Shown: positions 38,688-48,662, counted from the stretch's first letter. The stretch is DNA of 64,000 nt from Francisella frigiditurris (GCF_001880225.1 NZ_CP009654.1:248001-312000), one strand, 5' to 3'. The notes: generated from the letters alone by a model not told the origin. Numbers and translations: made by a program.

Positions 38688-40205
38688 ATGAAAACTAAAA
38701 AACCAAGTTTATTTACTGCAATTGCGCTAAGCGTTGGAACAATGGTTGGTAGTGGATGGCTTTATGCCTCATACTATGCATCTCAAGCAGCTGGAGCAGC
38801 TTCTATACTTTCTTGGATTATTGGTGCAATTATCGTATTAGCTATGGCATTTCTTTTATCAGAGATTGCAGTTAAATATCCAAATAATGGTGTTTTCACA
38901 CAACTAACGACTATATCTCACAATAAACATTTTGGTTTTGTGACAGGGTTATCAAACTGGATGCTAGGTCTTATAATTGTCCCATCAGAAGCGATGGCTA
39001 CAACACAATATATAGCATCTATTTATCCACCATCTACACCTTATATATTTGCTAATGGCGCACTAACTTTTAGTGGTGTTATTATAGTTGCCTTATTTAT
39101 GATAATTTACACCTTAATCAACTATTGGGGTATAAAATCACTTTCAAAAATAAATAACTGGCTAACTCTACTAAAAATAGTAATACCTATTGCTACAGCT
39201 ATTATTGTAATGATCACAGCTTTTCATAGTAGTAACTTTAGTGGTGAATATGTTAGCTTTATGCCAAATGGAGTTGGAAGTATTTTTAGTGCTATAGTTT
39301 CTTGCGGTATTTTTTACTCTTTCTTTGGTTTTCAGATGGCAGCAAGTTTCTCAGCTGAGCTAGAAAATCCTAAACGTAATATCCCTATTGCGCTTATAAG
39401 TAGTGTGGTTATAGTACTAATGATTTATTTATTGCTACAAATCTCATTCATAGGCGCAGTGCCTACAGAGATGGTTAAAAATGGTTGGGGTGCTTTAAAT
39501 TTTGAATCTCCTCTTGCTCAACTTGCTGGGATTTTAGGCTTAAATGCTCTAACTATAGTTCTTTATGCAGATGCTTTAGTTAGCCCTTCTGGTACTGGGA
39601 TAGTTTATCTAGGTGGCTCTACTCGTATGCTTAATGAAATGGCAAAATCAGAGCAAATGCCCGAGTATTTTAATAGAGTAAACCCTACTGTGAATGTCTC
39701 TCGTACTTCTTTGATCTTCACACTAATCTGCTCAATGTTACTGATACTATTTTTCCGTAACTGGCAGATGATTGCTTCATTAACTACAACTTTCATTCTT
39801 GTGTCGTGTGTGGCCCTACCAGTTTCTTATGCAAAGCTTAAAGCTAACAAATCTGATCCTCTACCGATTAGCTATCTTCCTCTTCCTCAGTTAGTAGCAT
39901 TCTGTGTGTATCTAGTTTTAACATATTTATTAATGATCGCTGGAATACTTAATCTAGTTATAGCCCTAATCCTTCATGTAGGATTCTTTGTGATATATGC
40001 CTATGTAAACTCTAAACATCAACTTAATAAAATCATCAAAGCTTTTGCATCATCTTGGAGTATATTTGCATATTTAGCTTTTGAACTTATTGCCGCTATA
40101 ATCCATGACAGCATTTCAAATCATGGACTTTTCTATACTATATTTATTCCAGTATCAATTATCTTTTATATACTAATGGTTAGTCAGAAAACACATTTAG
40201 ACTAA
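38688..40205 (+). CDS. APC family amino acid permease
   Basis: A 505-residue membrane protein with 12-13 helices. I use ATG 38688 (AAAGGAAG ribosome site) instead of an earlier ATG at 38598 that would add 30 atypical residues. The helix-1 substrate loop is SVGTMVGSGWLYASYYASQAAG near residue 12-33, and GFQMAASFSAELENPKRNIP near 220 is the APC consensus. It probably transports amino acids; the exact substrate is not clear. Confidence 0.85.
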   Translation: MKTKKPSLFTAIALSVGTMVGSGWLYASYYASQAAGAASILSWIIGAIIVLAMAFLLSEIAVKYPNNGVFTQLTTISHNKHFGFVTGLSNWMLGLIIVPSEAMATTQYIASIYPPSTPYIFANGALTFSGVIIVALFMIIYTLINYWGIKSLSKINNWLTLLKIVIPIATAIIVMITAFHSSNFSGEYVSFMPNGVGSIFSAIVSCGIFYSFFGFQMAASFSAELENPKRNIPIALISSVVIVLMIYLLLQISFIGAVPTEMVKNGWGALNFESPLAQLAGILGLNALTIVLYADALVSPSGTGIVYLGGSTRMLNEMAKSEQMPEYFNRVNPTVNVSRTSLIFTLICSMLLILFFRNWQMIASLTTTFILVSCVALPVSYAKLKANKSDPLPISYLPLPQLVAFCVYLVLTYLLMIAGILNLVIALILHVGFFVIYAYVNSKHQLNKIIKAFASSWSIFAYLAFELIAAIIHDSISNHGLFYTIFIPVSIIFYILMVSQKTHLD

Positions 40206-40309
40206 TCAAAAAATATTTCTTCTTTACTATGTATTATCAAAATTATCTAGCTTTATAGCTTTGTTATGGGCTATATTAAATTTAGCATATATAAAAATGT
40301 GAACTAAGA

Positions 40310-41560
40310 ATGAAAGTATTCAAACACTTATATGCACAGATTTTAATAGGTATCTTTATAGGTATTATATTAGGTTTCCTTGCACCGCATATAGCTATCT
40401 CCCTTAAGCCTTTTGCTGATGTTTTTGTCAAACTCATAAAGTTACTGATCGCTCCGATTATATTTTTAACTCTGGTTTCTGGTATAGCTGCTATGAGTGA
40501 CCTAAAAGCAGTCGGTAAAATCGGTGGTATCGCCCTAATCTACTTCTTTATAATGACAATTATGGCTCTAATTGTCGGGATGGTTGTAGCAAATTTATTT
40601 ACTCCTGGACATGGTTTAAATATAGATCCAAACTCTTTAAACATAGACTCTGCAAAAGCCTATATGGGAAATGTCGAACATGTTGAAAATATCCAAGATT
40701 TCTTCATGAACATTATTCCTAATACATTTGTAGGGGCTTTCACAAAGGGAGATATATTACAGGTTCTATTTGTAGCAATACTATTTGCTGTTGGTCTTGT
40801 GATGTATGGAGCTCAAGGTAAACCAATACTTACTGGGATACAGAGTTTATCAAAAGTATTTTTTAAAATAATTCATGTGATTATGTACTATTCACCTTTA
40901 GCTGCCTGTGCTGCTATGGGATATACAGTAGGGATGTATGGAGCAGGAACATTGCTCGGATTAGTTGGGCTATTATTATGTTTTTACATTACTTGCCTTA
41001 TATTTATATTAGTTCTTCTAGGAATAGTTTTACGCCTATTCTGCGGTATTAGTATCTTTAAACTACTTGGATATATCAAGACTGAGATATTTATTGTACT
41101 TGGGACTTCATCTTCTGAAACTGTTTTACCCAACTTGATAGAAAAACTTGAGAATCTCGGCTGTGATGAATCCGTGGTTGGTCTAGTAATACCAACAGGC
41201 TACTCATTCAACCTAGATGGAACTGCTATTTACTTATCATTAGCAGCTATATTTATAGCTCAGGCTTTAAATGTAGATCTAACAATCCAGCAACAGATAT
41301 TTATGTTAGCTATTATGGTGATTAGCTCAAAAGGTGCAGCAGGTGTTACAGGTAGTGGATTTATTATCCTAGCAAGTACACTAAGTGCTTTAGGAACAGT
41401 TCCAGTTGCAGGGATAGTCATAATACTAGGTATTGATAGATTTATGTCAGAAGGTCGCGCTATCACAAATATGATAGGGAATACTGTCGGTACAATAGTG
41501 ATATCTAAATGGCAAGGTAAGCTAGATATGGAAGTCTTAAAGCGAGAGTTGAAAGCTTAA
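40310..41560 (+). CDS. dctA: C4-dicarboxylate transporter DctA
   Basis: A 416-residue member of the DAACS family that imports succinate, fumarate and malate with H+ or Na+. Diagnostic blocks: KLIKLLIAPIIFLTLVSGIA near residue 42-61, the serine-rich reentrant loop LGTSSSETVLPNLIEKL near 265, and GYSFNLDGTAIYLSLAAIFIAQ near 298. All core helices are present; E. coli DctA is 428. Monocistronic. Confidence 0.9.
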   Translation: MKVFKHLYAQILIGIFIGIILGFLAPHIAISLKPFADVFVKLIKLLIAPIIFLTLVSGIAAMSDLKAVGKIGGIALIYFFIMTIMALIVGMVVANLFTPGHGLNIDPNSLNIDSAKAYMGNVEHVENIQDFFMNIIPNTFVGAFTKGDILQVLFVAILFAVGLVMYGAQGKPILTGIQSLSKVFFKIIHVIMYYSPLAACAAMGYTVGMYGAGTLLGLVGLLLCFYITCLIFILVLLGIVLRLFCGISIFKLLGYIKTEIFIVLGTSSSETVLPNLIEKLENLGCDESVVGLVIPTGYSFNLDGTAIYLSLAAIFIAQALNVDLTIQQQIFMLAIMVISSKGAAGVTGSGFIILASTLSALGTVPVAGIVIILGIDRFMSEGRAITNMIGNTVGTIVISKWQGKLDMEVLKRELKA

Positions 41561-41743
41561 GAATATAAATCAATACTTCTCGTAATAGTCAAATCAATTA
41601 AATATAATCTTTGTATAGACCTTAAAATAATTTTATCTAAATGCTTATAAACCTAAGTCAAAAAAACAAATTCTGGTACTAATATTTCTTAAATATTGAA
41701 GAATTATATTTTCAGAAATAGAAGTTATGAAAGGGGTGAGAGT

Positions 41744-43948
41744 GTGATTAAATCATTAGATATAAAATATGTAGCTACTTATGATGAGCATGGTATACAG
41801 CTAGCAGACTTGAAAAAAGTAAATTTTATTTATGGAGCGAATGGATGTGGAAAAACAACAATATCTAATTTTATTTATAATCCTCAAGAACCTAAATACA
41901 ATGCTTGTGCTATTGAATGGACTAATGGCTTGGAGTTACAAACCTTAGTTTACAACAAAGCCTTTAGAGATAGAAATTTTGGTAAAGGTAAAATTGCTGG
42001 AGTTTTTACTCTTGGAGAAGCAACAAAAGAAGATTTAGAAGAGATTGATAGAAAGCAAAAAGAACTAGAAGACCTTAAAAGTACTGGTATAAAGAAAAAA
42101 GAAACACTTCAAAAGCAAAAAGAAAAGAGACAAGACTCAGAAAATAAATTCAGAGATGATGTTTGGGCAGATGTTTATAAAAAGTATGAGAGTGATTTTA
42201 AAGAAGCGTTTAGGGGTACGATGCAAAAAGAATCATTTAAAAACAAACTTCTATTAGAGTCAAAAAATAACACAAAAACATTAGAAATATATGAAAAATT
42301 AAAAGAAAAAGCTAGAACAATATTTGGAAAGCAACTGCAAAAAATTGATCCAATAAGCATTATTTCATCTAATAGAGTTATAGAAATTGAAAAAAATAAA
42401 ATTTGGAATAAAACTATAATTGGTAAAGCGGATGTGGATATTGCTAAATTGATCCAAAAATTAAATATCAGTGACTGGGTAAGTCAAGGTAAGGATTATA
42501 TTCAGGACAAAACTTGTCCATTTTGTCAAAAAGAAACTATTACAGATGAATTTAGTAGTCAACTTGAAGAATTTTTTGATGATACATATCTCCATGATGT
42601 TAATGAAGTGAGTAGTTTAAAAGATAATTATAATACTCTGACACAAAATATAATTAACCAGTTAAATGAGATTGAGCAATATCAAAAGAACTTAGGTAAT
42701 TCAAAATTAGATCTTGAAAAGTTTTCATCCTATTTAAAAACTCTTACAAGTCAAATTACTACAAATTATGAATATTTAAATAATAAGGTAAAAGAGCCAA
42801 GTAGAAGTATAAATCTGACCTCAATTAGTCAGCAGTTTGAGCTAATTATCGGCTTGATTGAAAAAGCTAATTTTGAGATAAGTAAGCATAATAGTATTGT
42901 AGATAATTTTCAGAAAGAAAAAAAAGAGTTACTTTCAGGCATTTGGCAATTTTTGTCAAGTGAATATAAAGATAAAATTGATGCTTTTAATAAGGAACAA
43001 AAAGGTTTAAAAACAGGAATCTCTAACTTACAGGATCAGCTTGAAAATGAAAGAAAGATGTATAAGAATCTAAAGAGTTGTATAGAGGGGCTAAATAAAA
43101 ATGTTACAAGCATTCAGCCGACTATTGATGAAATAAATAGACTCTTGAAATACTATGGCTTTTTAAACTTCGAAATTGTTCCTACTAAAGATGATGGGTT
43201 CTATCAGATTCAACGTGAAGATGGAACAAGTGCAGAAGCTACGTTAAGTGAGGGAGAGGTTACTTTTATAACTTTCTTATATTATCTACAACTTACAAAA
43301 GGTAGTACATCTAAGGAAGATGTTAATAACGAGAGAGTTTTGATTATTGATGACCCTATCTCAAGTTTGGATAGTAATGTTCTGTTTGTAGTTAGTACAT
43401 TGATAAAAGATATTATTCAAAATGTAAAAACTGGAAAAGGTAGTGTTAAACAAATAATTTTACTAACACATAATGTTTATTTTCATAAAGAGATATCATT
43501 TATAAATAGTAGAATAAAAGAGTGTAATGAAACTAATTTTTGGATTTTAAGGAAAAATAATACAATAACAACCTTGCAGGCTTTTGGAGAATCTAATCCT
43601 ATTCAGTCATCATATGAACTTTTATGGTGTGAGCTAAATAGTAGTGAATATAGCTCAACTTTAACAATTCAAAACATAATGCGTAGAATAATAGAGAATT
43701 ATTTTAAATTACTCGGTAAGTATAGAGATGATGATTTAATTTCCAAATTTGAAACTAAAGAAGAACGAGAAATTTGTCGCTCTTTAATATCTTGGGTAAA
43801 TGATGGGTCTCATAGTATGAACGATGATTTGTATATAGAGCTTCAAGATAGAACTATTGAGAATTATAAAAAAGTTTTTAAAGATATTTTTTATAAAATG
43901 AAACATGATGCTCATTATGAAATGATGTCTAAGAGTGGAAAACTATAA
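41744..43948 (+). CDS. AAA_13 family ATPase (RloC/PrrC-like), candidate defence protein
   Basis: A large SMC-like ATPase. I start it at GTG 41744, with GAAAGGGG just upstream, rather than TTG 41696, which has no ribosome site. In the longer numbering, Walker A GANGCGKTT is at 47-55, the coiled coils at about 120-200 and 320-460, a zinc-hook-like CPFC at 274-277 between them, the ABC-like signature TLSEGEV near 520, and Walker B VLIIDDPISSLDSN near 550. The C-terminus has QNIMRRIIENYF and WVNDGSHS blocks. AAA_13 includes the RloC and PrrC anticodon nucleases. I could not assign their Arg-Glu-His nuclease triad with certainty. It is the first of three tightly coupled genes beside tRNA-Arg. Confidence 0.82.
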   Translation: MIKSLDIKYVATYDEHGIQLADLKKVNFIYGANGCGKTTISNFIYNPQEPKYNACAIEWTNGLELQTLVYNKAFRDRNFGKGKIAGVFTLGEATKEDLEEIDRKQKELEDLKSTGIKKKETLQKQKEKRQDSENKFRDDVWADVYKKYESDFKEAFRGTMQKESFKNKLLLESKNNTKTLEIYEKLKEKARTIFGKQLQKIDPISIISSNRVIEIEKNKIWNKTIIGKADVDIAKLIQKLNISDWVSQGKDYIQDKTCPFCQKETITDEFSSQLEEFFDDTYLHDVNEVSSLKDNYNTLTQNIINQLNEIEQYQKNLGNSKLDLEKFSSYLKTLTSQITTNYEYLNNKVKEPSRSINLTSISQQFELIIGLIEKANFEISKHNSIVDNFQKEKKELLSGIWQFLSSEYKDKIDAFNKEQKGLKTGISNLQDQLENERKMYKNLKSCIEGLNKNVTSIQPTIDEINRLLKYYGFLNFEIVPTKDDGFYQIQREDGTSAEATLSEGEVTFITFLYYLQLTKGSTSKEDVNNERVLIIDDPISSLDSNVLFVVSTLIKDIIQNVKTGKGSVKQIILLTHNVYFHKEISFINSRIKECNETNFWILRKNNTITTLQAFGESNPIQSSYELLWCELNSSEYSSTLTIQNIMRRIIENYFKLLGKYRDDDLISKFETKEEREICRSLISWVNDGSHSMNDDLYIELQDRTIENYKKVFKDIFYKMKHDAHYEMMSKSGKL

Positions 43949-44775
43949 TGGCTAAATTTGAAAACGCTTTTAGCATAAAGCTTGATAAAGAGATTGCACC
44001 ATTTGAGTATAGTAAAATAGGTATACATAGCGTTGGTGATTTAGAATGTATTGAATGTCGAAATTTAAAGATTGATAATCCTGCAAAACTACATCTGAAA
44101 AGAAGAAAAAAAGAATCTGGCATAACATATTTTTATGCAACAAATCCAAAATCATCTCATCATAAAAAATGTAGATTTTATGAGAAATTTACAGATACTG
44201 AAATAGTAGAACTATTTCAATTAGAATCACCATCTGAAGATGATTTAAACAAGATGAACAATTTAATTGAGCAAAATTTACTTGTTGCAATTAGACAAAA
44301 TAAGTCATCTTTAGAAAGTGAAGATAAAGAAAGTTGTGATGAAAATAATGCGGATGGAAAAGGTACGCAAAAATCTCATAAAAAAGGCGTAAATAAAGGT
44401 AGGAAAAAAGACTATATAGAGAAAGTATCTATCAATAAGATAAATTATGATGGAGATTGTTTTGATAGATTAGTATGTATTCATGGAATTGTAAAAATAA
44501 ATGTCTCCACACTTATAAAAAAAAGTACTACCCAAGAATTTAAAAATAAAAGGGTAGTTTTTTATAATAAAAATGACAAAATAGCTTTTTCTCTCCTTTT
44601 AGGAGAGTATGTTGCTAGATTACTGGGTTTAGAAAATGATGGATTTATTGAAAATATAACTTTTGCGATAGTTGGTAAACTTGTAATCAAAACTGTAAAT
44701 AAAGTTGACTATATAAATTGTGAGAGTTTTATTGGTAACTATTTTACAGATAGGGAAATGATAATTGAAAAGTAA
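43948..44775 (+). CDS. Zinc-ribbon-like protein of the candidate defence operon
   Basis: A 275-residue protein whose ATG overlaps the last base of the ATPase stop codon. The N-terminus has C-x2-C (LECIECRNLK, about 31-38), then HH-x2-C in SSHHKKCRFYEKF near residue 70-76, like the CPxC...HFAH zinc site of CoiA-like proteins. Residues about 115-155 are a charged, Lys/Asp/Ser-rich linker, and the rest forms an unassigned alpha/beta domain. No catalytic motif recognised. It could be a nuclease or recognition partner of the ATPase; that is inference from the operon. Confidence 0.65.
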   Translation: MAKFENAFSIKLDKEIAPFEYSKIGIHSVGDLECIECRNLKIDNPAKLHLKRRKKESGITYFYATNPKSSHHKKCRFYEKFTDTEIVELFQLESPSEDDLNKMNNLIEQNLLVAIRQNKSSLESEDKESCDENNADGKGTQKSHKKGVNKGRKKDYIEKVSINKINYDGDCFDRLVCIHGIVKINVSTLIKKSTTQEFKNKRVVFYNKNDKIAFSLLLGEYVARLLGLENDGFIENITFAIVGKLVIKTVNKVDYINCESFIGNYFTDREMIIEK

Positions 44776-45088
44776 TCTAATTAATGCGGATGAAATAATA
44801 TCTATGTTTGATACTGAAATATTTAAAGAAGCTGTTGAAGAGTTAGAACAAAATGAAATATTATTTGAAGGACAGTTCCCTTTTTTAAATGATTCGAGTA
44901 TGAGAGATAGAAATCTCAATGCTCAAAAGGAAATTTTAAAAAAATTTGGCTATTGTAATCCTGATGATATACACAACCTTTCTTTTGAAGTTGGAGAAGG
45001 TTGGATGCATTGTTTTTGTGTATTTGGCAATCGTTTTGAAGAGATAAAAGATGTTAGAAACGCAGTAATTGAATATTTTAAAAAATAG
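44765..45088 (+). CDS. Small third protein of the candidate defence operon
   Basis: A 107-residue acidic protein starting at TTG 44765, inside the last codons of the zinc-ribbon gene (11-bp overlap), so all three genes are coupled. Features include ISMFDTEIFKEAVEELEQ and the aromatic GWMHCFCVFGNRFEE. No family recognised. Size and coupling would fit an accessory or regulatory (antitoxin-like) role, but this is a guess. Confidence 0.6.
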   Translation: MKSNLINADEIISMFDTEIFKEAVEELEQNEILFEGQFPFLNDSSMRDRNLNAQKEILKKFGYCNPDDIHNLSFEVGEGWMHCFCVFGNRFEEIKDVRNAVIEYFKK

Positions 45089-45167
45089 TACTAAGCAAAT
45101 TTAGAGTGGATGAACTAGAGTCAATTTTTTAAAGCTTTATTTATAATAAATATTAAGAATATTAATC

Positions 45168-45244
45168 TGGCGTTCCCGAGATGATTCGAACATCCGACCT
45201 ATCGCTTAGGAGGCAATCGCTCTATCCTGCTGAGCTACGGGAAC
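45168..45244 (-). tRNA. tRNA-Arg (CCT)
   Basis: Complete cloverleaf on the minus strand from 45244 to 45168, 77 nt with encoded CCA. The acceptor GTTCCCG pairs with CGGGAAC, the D-loop is AGCTCAGCAGGATAGAGC, the anticodon loop is CTCCTAA (anticodon CCT), and the T-loop is GTTCGAATC. Its 3' end faces the candidate defence operon, a common integration arrangement. Confidence 0.97.
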
Positions 45245-45317
45245 ATTTTTAATATATTAAATAAAAAGTTTAAAAATTTAAATATTACTTTAACAAGAAA
45301 ATTAATAGATAAGATAG

Positions 45318-45692
45318 TTAGATAGATAGATCTTTAATTTCTACTCTTATGCCTGAAGCATTATATATTGATTGAAAAATAGCTTCTGAATCATCAGTTC
45401 TTAAGTTTAAGATTAAATTTCTATCACCAGTTTTCTTATAAAGTTTACCTATAATACCTTTCTGTGAGCTGTTATCTAATAGCATCACTGGATGTCCCAC
45501 TAATATTTCCAAGTCACACCATAAGCTTTTAATCACGGCTTTTGCATCATCATTATCTATATGATTTAATACATGACCTAAATTAACTTCTTGTATAGAG
45601 TTAACATTATCAGCCTTATAACTTTTATTAATAAGCTCTACTAATGTTTTAGTTATATTATCATCTTTAAGTACACAGTATTTTCTAGACAT
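45318..45692 (-). CDS. Hypothetical protein, 124 residues
   Basis: A cytosolic alpha/beta protein with an ideal AAAGGAG ribosome site before ATG 45692. Readable parts are LGHVLNHIDNDDAKAVIKSL near 45 and LVGHPVMLLDNSSQKGIIG near 75. No family recognised. It sits between tRNA-Arg and the orphan island. From 45693 to 46076 there is no gene; the stretch holds AT-rich spacer and, at its end, a duplicated piece of the fur 3' end. Confidence 0.62.
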   Translation of the reverse strand: MSRKYCVLKDDNITKTLVELINKSYKADNVNSIQEVNLGHVLNHIDNDDAKAVIKSLWCDLEILVGHPVMLLDNSSQKGIIGKLYKKTGDRNLILNLRTDDSEAIFQSIYNASGIRVEIKDLSI

Positions 45693-46020
45693 ATTATTAA
45701 CTCCTTTTTACACAGTTATTAAAACAGTATGTAGAGGCTACACTTGAGTTCATCATTTGTTTATTCCTCCCATACACATAAAACTATTTAGTTTAAAAAA
45801 TTTGTCATACAAAATACCTTCCATGGAAGATATGAAAGTAATTTTATATGTAAAAATCAAAAATAAACATCTTGAAAATTTGTCTAAATAGCGCTCCTCG
45901 TTGTAAACATTGAGAATAAATTTGAATTTATTTTTTTATCCACAAGAAATAGATGTCTAAATTTATAATTAATTAATAATTTTATTAAAATTAAATTATT
46001 TTTTATATATTTTTACTTAA

Positions 46021-46062
46021 ACAAGACTTACATTCGACATAAATATTTAAACTATAATCTAC
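46021..46062 (-). pseudogene. Duplicated 3' fragment of fur
   Basis: These 42 bases match 50974-51015, inside the fur gene, at 38 positions and in the same orientation. Translated they give DYSLNIYVECKSCL, the Fur C-terminal zinc-site region. With the genuine fur gene at 50950 they form a direct repeat that encloses the whole 46-51 kb island. Confidence 0.8.
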
Positions 46063-46076
46063 TAAGTTTATATAAA

Positions 46077-48152
46077 TTAGCTCAGATATATTAAATCTTG
46101 TGATGTATAAAAATAACACCTAATATATATTTTTCCCTTCTCTACTACTAGCTCCTCATCTTTTTTGTCAGGTATATAAAAAGCTTCAATATTAGAGAGG
46201 TTTAATTGCTTGGTTTCTTTAATTTCTTCATAATTTTTCAAAATTTCTTCAAGGCACTCCTCTATAATAAATTTTCTCATTTCATTAAAAGTTTCAATTT
46301 CCAATTCTTTATATAAATTTCTTTCTTGAACTTCTTTATAATTCCATTCAAATTTTTGATTAGTTCTAGACTCACGCTCTTCTTCAATTTTATAATTAAT
46401 TCTTGGCTCACGCATTAGAGAATGTTCTTCTTCAATTTTCTTAGGATATGTTAGAGATTCCTTTTTAATTGCCAGTTCAGAGATAGACCTATAAAACCTT
46501 CTTGCTTCAACTTCTTTTTCTATCTCCAACATATCTTCGTAATCTAGTGTTATTAAAGTTAGCAGATCTTCAACAAAAGCATTCAACTCTTTACAAAATA
46601 AAAAAAATCTTTTATTTTTATCATTTTCCTTTATTAACTTGTCAGCATAATAATCAAACTTCATATTTCCAGATAAAAATCTTTTAAGTAATCCTATAGA
46701 ATTATCAAAACTATTAGATTGTTGAAGCAGTTTATATAAATTTCCATAATGCTCTTCTGTCGAAGGACGAAATATACCTGATTTAAAATTTTCTCCTAGA
46801 AATATCTCGTTGATTTTATCTAAGATCTTTTTAGTAAGTAGTTGATCTATTTTAATCTTTATTGTGTTACTATTTTTTTTCTTTTTTTGTGCTATTAATC
46901 TTTCTAGCCTATCTTTCTCTTCAGCTTCTTTGAGCTTCTCTAAATCTAATTGTTTAGCCTTATTCTCTTCATTAACTCTTGCCCTAATCTCTATAATCTT
47001 CTTTTCGCGGGCAAGAGCTTCGTTCTGTGCATCTATTCCTCTTTTAATAGCGCAAATCTCTTTAACTTGTTCTCTTAAAAGACTGAAGTGGGGACTTAAT
47101 TCACGATTTACTGCTTTGCTTAATATCTCCGTTATCGTTTTAGTAAGTTTTTTCTGAAGAGGATATTTTCTCAAAGCCCTAAACGCCCTTGATTTAAGCT
47201 TAGAATCAGTCTTAATAAGTTGTTCAAAAACCTTTTCTGTATCTGTCTTATAAGAAGGGTCACGATGTTTATTTAAAATATCAGCTTTCTTAGCGCAAAT
47301 CGCTTCCATATTTTTTAAATCTTTCGTGAAAAAGGGATCATCTTCTAATAATTTTTCTGAAACAATATATTTCCAGGATGAACATGCTTTTTGAAGCTCC
47401 GGATCATCTCTTAAAGTTGTTGTAACAAAATCTTCAAGGTATAAATATACTTTTTCAAATGTCGAAACATCAAGGCTAATTTTAGAATTAATAATTATAG
47501 ACATTACAAAATAATTAACGACGCTAAATTCTTTTACTAAAAAAACTTGAGGATCATCTTTAATCGAATCCCACATTCGTAAATCCTCATTAAAATCACG
47601 AACAATGTTTGGATGGTACCTACCTTCCCTAAATATATATAGGTATATATCTTGTAACGAATATTTTTTTTGTAATAAGTATGCTAGATATTTTAAAATA
47701 CTATTATCTAATTCACGATTTCTAAATCTTCCGGAGTTAAAAAAGACCTCTAAATGAGTAGGCCTTTGTAATAAATAACCCGCACAGAATAAATCTTCAC
47801 CAAAGACAATACTCGGATGTCCAGTTCTAAAAGCTGGGCCCCGACTATTAGGATCAAATCCAAAGAGCCCTTTTAAATTGTCTTCAGTATAAAGACCAAG
47901 TTCAATAAAAGTTTTCTCAAATTGATCATTTACCTGATTTTTTATACCCACATTTAAAGAAAATGTCTCTGTCAGAACAAAGATCCTATATTCGCCATCA
48001 TCTAATGGATAAAATTTAAATCCATCTTCATTGTTAGTTCTTTGAAATGCTGGGTTGACATTTTTATCTGGGGCATCTTGCACTATATCTCCAGTTCTTA
48101 TTCTAGCCTGCTGATAAAAATTCTTAAAAATATATTCCTCTATATTGTTCAT
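46077..48152 (-). CDS. Large orphan coiled-coil protein, candidate effector
   Basis: A 691-residue soluble protein. The N-terminal 200 residues include EDGFKFYPLDDGEYRIFVL and a segment PSIVFGEDLFCAGYLLQR with SGRFRNRELDNS, of a kind seen in long uncharacterised Legionella/Coxiella-type proteins. Residues about 340-435 are a highly charged coiled coil (Lys/Glu/Arg-rich, AEEKDRLERLIAQKKKK). The C-terminal part (about 560-690) is again Glu/Arg-rich. No signal peptide or known catalytic site. It begins 15 bases after the fur fragment. An effector role is suggested only by architecture and location. Confidence 0.6.
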   Translation of the reverse strand: MNNIEEYIFKNFYQQARIRTGDIVQDAPDKNVNPAFQRTNNEDGFKFYPLDDGEYRIFVLTETFSLNVGIKNQVNDQFEKTFIELGLYTEDNLKGLFGFDPNSRGPAFRTGHPSIVFGEDLFCAGYLLQRPTHLEVFFNSGRFRNRELDNSILKYLAYLLQKKYSLQDIYLYIFREGRYHPNIVRDFNEDLRMWDSIKDDPQVFLVKEFSVVNYFVMSIIINSKISLDVSTFEKVYLYLEDFVTTTLRDDPELQKACSSWKYIVSEKLLEDDPFFTKDLKNMEAICAKKADILNKHRDPSYKTDTEKVFEQLIKTDSKLKSRAFRALRKYPLQKKLTKTITEILSKAVNRELSPHFSLLREQVKEICAIKRGIDAQNEALAREKKIIEIRARVNEENKAKQLDLEKLKEAEEKDRLERLIAQKKKKNSNTIKIKIDQLLTKKILDKINEIFLGENFKSGIFRPSTEEHYGNLYKLLQQSNSFDNSIGLLKRFLSGNMKFDYYADKLIKENDKNKRFFLFCKELNAFVEDLLTLITLDYEDMLEIEKEVEARRFYRSISELAIKKESLTYPKKIEEEHSLMREPRINYKIEEERESRTNQKFEWNYKEVQERNLYKELEIETFNEMRKFIIEECLEEILKNYEEIKETKQLNLSNIEAFYIPDKKDEELVVEKGKIYIRCYFYTSQDLIYLS

Positions 48153-48298
48153 TAGCTTTTTTCATATATTTGTGGCTTAATATAACTCTAGCAACTTAAA
48201 ATAGAGTTTTAAATACTTTATTTGTAGGTATGCTCGCAAAAAAGAGAGTATAAAAAATTTATTTCTAATCATGGCTAATATATCTCTGTTTATTGAAT

Positions 48299-48662
48299 TC
48301 AGCGATAGAGAGTGGATATAGATATTCCTAAATGTTCTGCACTGTGGGTGAAACTCCCTAAAGTAATAATTGTTTGGCAGACTCAATTTTCTTTTATCAT
48401 TTTTCTTGGTATACCGCCTCTTTGGCAACCTCATTGTTTTAATATATTAATTTGGGAATCTAGACTTTGGTATTTTATTGAAACTGAAACATATCCTACT
48501 AACATAAAAATATTCTTTATTAAAATTTATAAAAATGCAGCATTTTTATATTTAGTTTCAAGGGCTATTAGTCTCTTTGCAAATAGACCTTTATCTAAAA
48601 AAACTGTATTATCAACTTGCCAACTAGGTGAGTTAAAGATAAATATAGAAATAGCTAAATTT
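48299..48662 (+). repeat. 364-bp inverted repeat, left copy
   Basis: The reverse complement of 50484-50848 with only a few differences, including one deleted base near 48540. Beyond its outer end (48230-48298) a weaker similarity to 50849-50925 continues. The pair encloses the orphan gene at 49109-50299. Confidence 0.9.
48302..48505 (-). pseudogene. Serine recombinase relic in left inverted repeat
   Basis: On the minus strand from ATG 48505 this reads MLVGYVSVSIKYQSLDSQIN, a serine-recombinase N-terminus. It then reaches a stop and a fused C-terminal helix-turn-helix ending SAEHLGISISTLYR. The catalytic middle part is deleted. Same content as the right copy at 50642-50845. Confidence 0.75.

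Noticed and set aside
46864-47157. 97-codon hydrophobic ORF antisense to the coiled-coil gene
   Set aside because: Lys/Glu-rich coding sequence read backwards gives Phe/Leu/Ser-rich frames; no ribosome site.
48177-48434. An 85-codon frame rich in Lys/Arg on the minus strand
   Set aside because: It is an out-of-frame reading of the serine recombinase relic in the left inverted repeat.
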